Source: Dethiosulfovibrio sp. (GTDB lineage: Bacteria > Synergistota > Synergistia > Synergistales > Dethiosulfovibrionaceae). Taken from it: a stretch of 5,738 nucleotides of DNA. The stretch lies in assembly GCA_028709985.1 (NCBI GenBank), contig JAQUTB010000128.1, positions 1 through 5,738 of the forward strand, in the 5' to 3' direction. Position numbers and translations under genes: made by a program. The notes beneath the pieces are model-generated. The model searched no databases. It was not told the DNA's origin and saw nothing but the letters and a program-made list of their open reading frames with translations. This document shows positions 1-5,323 of the stretch, in pieces (positions within the stretch are counted from its first letter, which is position 1; each line of letters opens with the position of its first letter).

Positions 1-506
1 TCACATGTGGGTTGATAGCCAGGGTTCTGGCGGTTCACAGAAAAATCCACCGCGACGAGAGTTTCTTCCTGGCCGGACTTCTCCACGATATCGGAAGGGC
101 CCTACTCTACATAAACGCGCCGTCCTGGATGGCTCACGCCCTAGGGGTATCCAGGTTTTTCCACCTTCCTCTGTTGGAGGTGGAGAGGAGGCTTCTGGGA
201 TTCGACCACGGACAGGTAACGTTCAGGCTCCTCAATAGCTGGAACATACCCGAGCCTATACTGGGACTGGCGTCCTGGCATCATGCCCCGGAAAAACACG
301 ATAAGCCCGAGGAGGCCGCGTTGATCTGGCTCGCGGACTGGATGGCAAACGCGATGAAGATAGGCTCCAGCGGGACGTACTTCCTTCCTCCAATGGACGG
401 GGAGCTATGGAAAGCGGTGGGCATGGAGGCAGAAACCCTCAGGTCTGTCTTCGTCCAGTCGGAGAGACAGATAAACGAGATCCTCAGGATATTCCTCATG
501 TCCTGA
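1..506 (+). CDS. HDOD-domain signalling protein, 3' part (5' end outside window)
   Basis: The reading frame is open from the left edge (first full codon at 3) to TGA at 504-506, giving about 167 visible residues. A TTG at 12 could be called a start, but it has no ribosome binding site and lies inside the domain, so the gene surely begins upstream. The visible part matches the second half of an HDOD domain. It has FLAGLLHDIGRALLY (HD pair at 84-89), then GFDHGQV (Asp-His at 204-209), the W-N-IP-EPI segment, SWHHAP (His-His at 279-284) and a late LADWMA helix. HDOD domains are HD-fold relatives that usually act as non-enzymatic signalling or scaffold modules, often fused to EAL or REC domains; whether such a domain precedes it cannot be seen. 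The gene ends 18 nt before the histidine kinase and is probably co-transcribed with it. No signal peptide or membrane segment is visible. An HD-GYP phosphodiesterase is less likely, because the GYP motif is absent. Confidence 0.85.
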   Translation, partial: TCGLIARVLAVHRKIHRDESFFLAGLLHDIGRALLYINAPSWMAHALGVSRFFHLPLLEVERRLLGFDHGQVTFRLLNSWNIPEPILGLASWHHAPEKHDKPEEAALIWLADWMANAMKIGSSGTYFLPPMDGELWKAVGMEAETLRSVFVQSERQINEILRIFLMS

Positions 507-513
507 GGAGATA

Positions 514-519
514 GGGGAG
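514..519 (+). promoter_or_regulatory. Ribosome binding site of the hybrid kinase
   Basis: GGGGAG lies 5 nt before the ATG at 525, in the short gap after the HDOD stop codon. It supports that start and argues for a polycistronic message, since the 18-nt gap leaves no room for a separate promoter. Confidence 0.7.
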
Positions 520-524
520 CATCT

Positions 525-2609
525 ATGGATAATCTGGAAAAAAATACTGCCCAGCTGGAATTGCGGCTGTCGGAGCTGATTAGGGAGAGAGAGAGGGCCA
601 GGAGGGTCCTCGACGACGCGGTGGACGCTCTGAGCATTACCTCCTCCTTGAGGGAATCGGACGATATCCCAATCTTCCTGGAGCAGGCCGGTTCCAGGAT
701 AAGGTCGCTGGTTCAGGTCGAGGGGTTGGCCTTTTTCTTAATCTCGGAGGACGGTCTGGACTTCTACTGTGCCTGGGAGGATCCTGTCGGGATATCCTCC
801 GACCTGTCGATGGAGAGAGACCTCTTGGTGAACGATGGAACCATAGCCTGGACCCTGGGAAGAAACAGGCCGGTTATGGTCACGTCGTCTTCGGATGCTC
901 CGCTGTGTTTGCACTCCCTCAGGTCCCAGGACGAGCCTCTTGGGGTTATGATGGCCCTGCTTGGCGAGCCGCCCGATGGGGTGATGGACATCTCGCTGGC
1001 TTTCATCACCGTGATACTCAGCTCTACCGCCGGTATGATAAAAAACGCCAGGCTTTACAGGGTCATAAACGACCTTAACGGAGAGTTGAGGGCAAAGGTA
1101 AACCGCCTGGAGGAATCGGAGAGAGATCTCGCCAGGGCCAACGAGGCCAAGGACAGGTTTTTAGCCAACGTCAGCCACGAGATAAGGACCCTCCTTAATG
1201 CCATACTTGGAACCGCAGTGACCGTCAAGGGCAAGGAGCCTCAGGAGGTGGACAAGGCCCTTGACGTCATAAGGAAGGAGGGCTCGGCCCTCTTAAGGCT
1301 GATAAACGACCTTCTGGACCTGTCAAAGATAGAGTCGGGGCATATGGACCTCGAGGCGGTCCCCTTCGACCTCTCCGAGATAGTCTATGATCTGGAGGAG
1401 GTCTACCGATCGGCGGTGAAGGCCAAATCCATAGATCTGGTGGTGTCGGTCGATCCTGATGGGCCTATCTGGATCACCGGTGATCCGGTGAGGATAAGGC
1501 AGGTCATGGTGAACCTGCTGGACAACGGCATAAAGTTCACCCACGATGGACAGGTCCGACTTGAAGTCTCCTGTGTAGATTCAGAGGACGGGTTCAGACG
1601 AATAGACTTCTGTGTATCCGACACCGGAATAGGCATTTCCGACGAGGCTCAGTCCAGGTTGTTTAATTCCTTCTCTCAGGCGGACAGTTCTACAAGCAGA
1701 AAATACGGCGGGACCGGCCTGGGGCTGGCTATATCCCAGAGGATAGTTCAGTCCATGGGGGGGCTCATAGAGGTGAAAAGCGACGTGGGGCTGGGCACGT
1801 CCTTTCGCTTCTCCCTGGTTTTTCCCAGATGTGAGACTCTGCCACACTCCGTGCAGCCTCCTGTGGTGGAACTTCAGGAGCCGTTGGATATCCTCTTGGT
1901 GGAGGACAATCAGACTAACAGGACAGTCGCAGAGGCCACGATATCCAAGTGGGGGCACAGAGTGACGTCGGTCCCTTCCGGCAGGGAGGCTCTGAAATCC
2001 CTGACGGAGAGGCATTTTGACCTGGTCTTTATGGATATTCAGATGCCCGGCATGGACGGCATGGAGACGACCCAGCTCATAAGGGACAGGTCCAGTTCGG
2101 TTTTGGACCGAGGTGTCCCGGTGGTTGCTTTGACCGCTAACGTCATGAACGGGGACAGGGAAAGGTACCTCGCCGATGGAATGCAGGGATATCTTCCCAA
2201 GCCCATAATGCCGGAGGATTTAGGTAGACTGCTGTCCGAGTTTGCTCCTAGAGAGAGACCTATCGAGGGACGGGATTTCGTCCTCGACAGTGCAGGGTTG
2301 CTATCTCGGATGGGTGGAGACGTGAGTTTGGCCGACCGTGTCTTGGGGACGTTCATGGAGGATCTCCCAGGAATAGTCTCCTCCATAGAGGATGGAATAT
2401 CCTCCGGTAAAATGGCGGTGGTACGGCTTTTTGGCCACTCTCTAAAAGGGGCCTCCGCTGGGGTAGGAGCACATGGCCTAAAGATCGTGGGACACAGGCT
2501 ACAGTGGGCCGCGGAAAATGGGGATATTTCGGCCATGATGGGGCTTCTCGAGGATCTTCGATATGAAATATCGGAACTAAAAAATCACTTGATAGCGGGA
2601 GGTCTATAA
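525..2609 (+). CDS. Soluble GAF-containing hybrid histidine kinase (HisKA-HATPase-REC-HPt)
   Basis: A 694-residue tripartite sensor kinase. Residues 1-40 look like a charged coiled coil. About 45-180 resemble a GAF sensory domain. About 183-215 form a second coiled coil leading into the HisKA helix, with the phospho-acceptor His at 218. The ATPase domain has the N-box (NLLDNGIKFT, 330-339), G1 (DTGIGIS, 366-372), F-box (F380/F383) and G2 (GGTGLGLAIS, 395-404). A receiver domain (about 453-570) has the E460/D461 acidic pair, phospho-Asp 504 in FMDIQMPGMDG, T537 and K559. An HPt domain (about 590-690) carries His638 in HSLKGASAGVGA. There is no membrane segment or signal peptide, so it should sense a cytoplasmic cue; the ligand is unknown. 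By family rules phosphate would pass H218, D504, H638, then to a separate receiver, most plausibly the adjacent REC-GGDEF protein. Odd point: the H-box has Leu223 instead of the near-universal Pro. The ATG at 525 is supported by GGGGAG at 514-519. Confidence 0.95.
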   Translation: MDNLEKNTAQLELRLSELIRERERARRVLDDAVDALSITSSLRESDDIPIFLEQAGSRIRSLVQVEGLAFFLISEDGLDFYCAWEDPVGISSDLSMERDLLVNDGTIAWTLGRNRPVMVTSSSDAPLCLHSLRSQDEPLGVMMALLGEPPDGVMDISLAFITVILSSTAGMIKNARLYRVINDLNGELRAKVNRLEESERDLARANEAKDRFLANVSHEIRTLLNAILGTAVTVKGKEPQEVDKALDVIRKEGSALLRLINDLLDLSKIESGHMDLEAVPFDLSEIVYDLEEVYRSAVKAKSIDLVVSVDPDGPIWITGDPVRIRQVMVNLLDNGIKFTHDGQVRLEVSCVDSEDGFRRIDFCVSDTGIGISDEAQSRLFNSFSQADSSTSRKYGGTGLGLAISQRIVQSMGGLIEVKSDVGLGTSFRFSLVFPRCETLPHSVQPPVVELQEPLDILLVEDNQTNRTVAEATISKWGHRVTSVPSGREALKSLTERHFDLVFMDIQMPGMDGMETTQLIRDRSSSVLDRGVPVVALTANVMNGDRERYLADGMQGYLPKPIMPEDLGRLLSEFAPRERPIEGRDFVLDSAGLLSRMGGDVSLADRVLGTFMEDLPGIVSSIEDGISSGKMAVVRLFGHSLKGASAGVGAHGLKIVGHRLQWAAENGDISAMMGLLEDLRYEISELKNHLIAGGL
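2597..2602 (+). promoter_or_regulatory. Ribosome binding site of the REC-GGDEF gene, inside the kinase 3' end
   Basis: GGGAGG lies within the last codons of the kinase, 7 nt before the ATG at 2610. With the TAA|ATG junction this arrangement favours translational coupling of kinase and cyclase. Confidence 0.7.
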
Positions 2610-3491
2610 ATGAAGGTACTTATAGCCGAGGATGATAGGACTACCCAGGTGATGCTGGACTCCCTGATAAAAAAATGGGGCTACGATACGGTTGTGGTGT
2701 CCGACGGAAGCACCGCATGGAGGATCCTCTCGGAGGAAGGGGCTCCCTCTCTTGCCATAATCGACTGGCTTATGCCTGGCATGGAGGGGACCGAGATATG
2801 CCGAAAGGTAAGGGAGATAAACCTAAAAAGAGGCGAGTATCAGTACATAATCCTTCTGACAATCCAGGGAGATAAGGAGGACGTCGTAAAGGGTCTGGAG
2901 GCAGGGGCGGACGACTACATAATAAAGCCCTTTGACTCCCAGGAGCTTCAGATGAGGCTCTCTGTCGGAAAGAGGATCCTGGATCTACAGGCCAAACTGG
3001 CATTCAGCGCGAGTCACGACCATCTGACCAAACTGATGAACCGTCACGCCCTTTTCGATCGTCTATCGGCGGAGATCGCCAGATCCCACAGGGACCAGAG
3101 TCCCCTGGTTCTGGCCCTTTTAGATCTGGATCACTTCAAGATGGTAAACGACACATATGGGCACATGGTCGGCGACGACGTCCTACGCTCCATCGCCAAG
3201 GAGATACACAGGTATCTACGGCCCTACGATCTAGTCGGTCGTTACGGTGGGGAGGAGTTCATGGTGGTCCTGCCTGGAGCCTCTATGGACGAGGGATTTC
3301 AGATAATGGACAGGGTTAGGGAGGGGATAGCTGGGAGATCGGTCAAGGTCAAAGACGGCTCAATATCTGTGACAGTCTCGATAGGCATGGCCCAATATAT
3401 ACCTCCACTTACCATGGACGACCTGATCTCTACCGCGGATCAGGCCCTCTATAGGGCTAAAGACGGAGGAAGGAATATAATCTGTAGCTGA
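2610..3491 (+). CDS. REC-GGDEF response regulator, probable active diguanylate cyclase
   Basis: A 293-residue PleD/WspR-like protein that should make c-di-GMP from two GTP when its receiver is phosphorylated. The REC domain (1-120) has E7/D8/D9, phospho-Asp 52 in IIDWLMPGMEG, T84 and K106 (IIKPF). A short helix leads to the GGDEF domain (about 133-293), opening with DHLTKLMNR. The catalytic set is complete: D172 in LDLDHFK, N180, D189, and GGEEF at 213-217. These residues, with R204 and D207 of the RxxD inhibitory site exactly five residues before GGEEF, sit at a constant offset of 155 from the matching residues of Caulobacter PleD as I recall them. Product feedback inhibition is therefore expected. 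The start ATG follows the kinase stop codon with no gap and has GGGAGG 7 nt upstream. Location is cytoplasmic. The gene order suggests that D52 is the final acceptor of the kinase relay; this is an inference. The target process (motility, biofilm or other) is not visible here. Confidence 0.96.
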   Translation: MKVLIAEDDRTTQVMLDSLIKKWGYDTVVVSDGSTAWRILSEEGAPSLAIIDWLMPGMEGTEICRKVREINLKRGEYQYIILLTIQGDKEDVVKGLEAGADDYIIKPFDSQELQMRLSVGKRILDLQAKLAFSASHDHLTKLMNRHALFDRLSAEIARSHRDQSPLVLALLDLDHFKMVNDTYGHMVGDDVLRSIAKEIHRYLRPYDLVGRYGGEEFMVVLPGASMDEGFQIMDRVREGIAGRSVKVKDGSISVTVSIGMAQYIPPLTMDDLISTADQALYRAKDGGRNIICS

Positions 3492-3514
3492 TTTAGGACG
3501 GAGAACACAGAAAC

Positions 3515-3550
3515 GCAAGAAGCCCTGTGCGGGGGCACAGGGCTTCTTGC
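3515..3550. terminator. Perfect 16-bp hairpin, probable bidirectional terminator
   Basis: The arms 3515-3530 and 3535-3550 are exact reverse complements around a GGGG loop (+ strand). The core AAGAAGCCC/GGGCTTCTT is typical of intrinsic terminators. It lies 23 nt after the cyclase stop and between two converging genes. On the + strand no U-run follows (GGCAGAGAAA). On the minus strand the hairpin is followed by GTTTCTGTGTTCTC, moderately U-rich, so it may work better for the minus-strand membrane-protein gene. Confidence 0.75.
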
Positions 3551-3575
3551 GGCAGAGAAATGTTGAGACAGTATC

Positions 3576-3594
3576 TATGGCGAGGGGTGCCATA
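3576..3594 (-). other. Small inverted repeat just after the membrane-protein stop codon
   Basis: TATGGC (3576-3581) and GCCATA (3589-3594) form a 6-bp stem with a 7-nt loop, starting 4 nt beyond the minus-strand stop codon. It has no U-tract and is weak beside the 16-bp hairpin. It may help protect the mRNA 3' end or be incidental. Confidence 0.3.
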
Positions 3595-3597
3595 TAC

Positions 3598-3963
3598 CTA
3601 GGCGACCTTCTGGAGGCCTCCCAGGGACGTAACGTGGGCAGGGCTGTTTAAGTCGTTCTCCCTGATGGCGACGAAGTTCCTCATTGCACCGAAAGCTCCG
3701 GTGGCACAGAGGGCCAGACCGCCTAAAAACAGGGAAGACGCCTGATGGGACAGGCCTTCCACGAACACGGGGCTGTATACTGTGAGAAGTCCGGCCAGGG
3801 AAAGAACCACGTTCCCGGCCAGAGCACACTCCAGCCTCCTGCTGCCTATCGCGACCACCATACCGAACAAGGTCGCTCCAAAGAGGGCGTTCATCGGCCC
3901 CATTAACATAAGAGCAGGGCACAGAGCGCCAGCCAACACGGAAATCATCACACCGCTTCTCAC
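3598..3963 (-). CDS. Unrecognised small integral membrane protein (about four TM segments)
   Basis: A 121-residue hydrophobic protein I cannot assign to a family. Likely membrane helices are near residues 5-22, 24-41, 46-68 and 76-94, rich in Gly, Ala, Leu and Met. A short Arg-Arg-Leu-Glu loop (42-45) lies between helices 2 and 3, and a polar tail (95-121) follows helix 4. Three cysteines (15, 46, 86) fall in or beside helices. There is no enzyme or transporter signature. The GTG start at 3963 is chosen because AAGGAGG on the minus strand (3972-3978) lies 8 nt upstream; an ATG at codon 6 is too far from it. The hydrophobic pattern and strong SD argue that it is real rather than a shadow frame. 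It is divergent from a CdaR-like regulator across a gap of about 0.1 kb and ends before a strong hairpin, so it looks like a one-gene transcript. A role as small transporter, holin-like or accessory membrane subunit is possible but unsupported. Confidence 0.72.
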   Translation of the reverse strand: MRSGVMISVLAGALCPALMLMGPMNALFGATLFGMVVAIGSRRLECALAGNVVLSLAGLLTVYSPVFVEGLSHQASSLFLGGLALCATGAFGAMRNFVAIRENDLNSPAHVTSLGGLQKVA

Positions 3964-3968
3964 GATTT

Positions 3969-3984
3969 GTTCCTCCTTAGGAAC
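3969..3984 (-). promoter_or_regulatory. Inverted repeat enclosing the Shine-Dalgarno of the membrane-protein gene
   Basis: GTTCCT (3969-3974) and AGGAAC (3979-3984) are exact reverse complements separated by CCTT. In the minus-strand mRNA the hairpin loop is AAGG and the downstream arm begins AGG. The SD sequence AAGGAGG (3972-3978) is thus half in the loop and half in the stem, directly before the GTG start. The structure could limit ribosome access, or the repeat could be a DNA operator. Confidence 0.5.
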
Positions 3985-4008
3985 CTGAGTTATCGTTACC
4001 TTACCTAT

Positions 4009-4034
4009 ATTCTACGACATGATCCCGATAGAAT
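4009..4034. promoter_or_regulatory. Divergent control region with mirrored TAGAAT hexamers
   Basis: ATTCTA at 4009-4014 reads TAGAAT on the minus strand, and TAGAAT stands at 4029-4034 on the + strand, 14 bp apart. Each matches the sigma-70 -10 consensus in 5 of 6 bases and points toward its own gene. The minus copy would give a leader of about 39 nt for the membrane protein; the + copy would give roughly 70 nt for the regulator. I find no convincing -35 element at either. The pair could equally be an operator half-site pair with 14-bp spacing. Confidence 0.35.
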
Positions 4035-4095
4035 CTCCGTCATTGTGAATGAAGTAAACGGTTTTTATGACTGAAAGTTACTATAGAAAGACGAA

Positions 4096-4101
4096 AGAAG
4101 G
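4096..4101 (+). promoter_or_regulatory. Probable ribosome binding site deciding the CdaR-like start
   Basis: AGAAGG, one base off AGGAGG, lies 7 nt before the ATG at 4109. The earlier in-frame ATG at 4067 is preceded by a T-run and has only a distant GAAG, so 4109 is preferred. Confidence 0.5.
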
Positions 4102-4108
4102 CCTATGC

Positions 4109-5323
4109 ATGCTCGAACCGATAGCTCAAGAGCTCGCTCTATCCATAGCTGAGGTTATAGGGTATGACGTCCTGATAACCGATGTGGACGGGATCATCAT
4201 AGGATGCAGCGACCCTGACAGAGGGTTGGGCACCCTTAACGAGTCGTCTAGGATAGCGGCAAGGACCGGCAGAGGAAGCGTCGACACTGAGGACGTGGCA
4301 AAACTTCTCAAGGGGACCAGGCCCGGTGTGACCTATCCAGTGGTGGACCTGGAGAACAGGGTTATAGGCACTGTGGCCATCACAGGAGATCCTGATAAGG
4401 TGAAGCCCTTCGCCCTGGTGGTAAAACGCCAAGCGGAGCTCTATATCAGGGAGAGGACCGTCATGAAGGAGGTGCTGGAGAGGGAGAGAAACCTCCAGAC
4501 CCTCATATCGGACATATACCTGTTCAAGCCCAGGATCAACGACCCAGATCTGGTCTCCAACAGGGCCGAACAGTTCGGCTACGACTCGTCCCTTTCGTAT
4601 TCCGCACTGGCTTTCGAGATAAGGCGAGTTCCCGGGTACAGGGACACTGTGGGCAGGGACCGACTTCTACTCAGGCTGAAGGAATGCTTTGGAGGGGCTA
4701 GATCCATAGTCGGAGCCATGAAGCTGGATCTATACGTTGCTTTCGTCCCCTGCACGGCGAGGGCGAACATGGAGAGGGATTTCTACCTTTCCCTGGAGGA
4801 AAAATGCCGTTGGCTTGAGAATCAGTTTGCCTCCATGGGGATGGTTGGTTCTGTCGGGATAGGGACACTGGGGCGTGGAATAGAGGGGTTGGCCAGATCC
4901 TGCAAGGAGGCCAGGCTGGCCCTTCGGATCGGCAGAAGGACCTCCAGCTCCAGCAGCCTCCATCCTATCTGGAACTACCGTGTCGAGGAGGTCCTTTTCT
5001 CGTCCCCCAGGGTCGTGATGGACCAGATGTCCAAAAGGGAACTGTCCCCTCTGGAGGACCGAGGGGACAGGGACGACCTGTGTCATACTCTGGTGGCCTG
5101 GTGCGAGAGCGGCTTCAACGTCACGAAAACCTCAGAACTTCTCCATGTCCATCGCACCACGGTAAACTACCGGCTAGAAAAGCTCTCCTCGCTGTTCAGA
5201 GTGGATATGAGAGACTTTCGGGAAATGAGCCGGATATACTGGGCTCTCATAATGGAGCGATTAAACAGAGACGTACAGCCCATGGCCGACGAAGCCACCT
5301 CTAGCTCTCAGGGGACCCCATAG
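4109..5323 (+). CDS. CdaR/PucR-family transcriptional regulator
   Basis: A 404-residue regulator (418 if started at the ATG at 4067). It has the layout of E. coli CdaR, the sugar-diacid (glucarate/galactarate/glycerate) regulator of 385 residues. The N-terminal diacid-recognition domain (about 2-130) shows MLEPIAQELALSIAEVIG, DVDGIIIGCSDPDR (25-38), GVTYPV (73-78) and GTVAITGDP (87-95). A degenerate GGDEF-like domain lacking a catalytic motif follows (about 165-280). A PucR-type HTH (about 337-362, NVTKTSELLHVHRTTVNYRL) ends the protein. Starting at 4109 aligns with the CdaR N-terminus; the extra 14 residues from 4067 resemble nothing in the family. The stretch that reads RIGELHEGA in E. coli CdaR is here RGLGTLNESS, so the effector may not be glycerate. 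It is divergent from the small membrane-protein gene, its most likely local target, and may also regulate itself. No sugar-diacid catabolic gene is in view. Its last 23 bp overlap the oppositely oriented channel gene. Confidence 0.88.
   Translation: MLEPIAQELALSIAEVIGYDVLITDVDGIIIGCSDPDRGLGTLNESSRIAARTGRGSVDTEDVAKLLKGTRPGVTYPVVDLENRVIGTVAITGDPDKVKPFALVVKRQAELYIRERTVMKEVLERERNLQTLISDIYLFKPRINDPDLVSNRAEQFGYDSSLSYSALAFEIRRVPGYRDTVGRDRLLLRLKECFGGARSIVGAMKLDLYVAFVPCTARANMERDFYLSLEEKCRWLENQFASMGMVGSVGIGTLGRGIEGLARSCKEARLALRIGRRTSSSSSLHPIWNYRVEEVLFSSPRVVMDQMSKRELSPLEDRGDRDDLCHTLVAWCESGFNVTKTSELLHVHRTTVNYRLEKLSSLFRVDMRDFREMSRIYWALIMERLNRDVQPMADEATSSSQGTP

Noticed and set aside
12..14. TTG as the start of the HDOD gene
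   Set aside because: The frame is open to the window edge, no SD precedes it, and the encoded segment begins in the middle of the HDOD domain.
1581..2015. Minus-strand open frame of 144 codons opposite the kinase
   Set aside because: It is a shadow of the ATPase-REC coding region, with composition set by the opposite strand, no SD and no domain.
2039..2536. Minus-strand open frame of 165 codons opposite the kinase REC-HPt region
   Set aside because: It is very rich in Ser and Pro, as expected from the complement of a real gene, with no recognisable motif.
3575..3922. Alternative minus-strand frame over the membrane-protein gene
   Set aside because: Its translation is Arg/Pro/Gly-rich without domain logic, whereas the 3598-3963 frame has coherent TM helices and a strong SD.
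3996..4005. Tandem TTACCTTACC
   Set aside because: Only two 5-base copies in a short intergenic region, too little to call a repeat element or binding site.
4067..4069. ATG at 4067 as the start of the CdaR-like regulator
   Set aside because: It has no usable SD, and the 14 added residues do not fit the family. It remains possible, because the alternative RBS at 4096-4101 is only moderate.
4053..4082. AGTAA/TTACT arms and a TACTAT -10-like hexamer before the regulator
   Set aside because: The arms are short and flanked by mismatches, and no -35 sits at a suitable distance from TACTAT; this is within chance for an AT-rich stretch.
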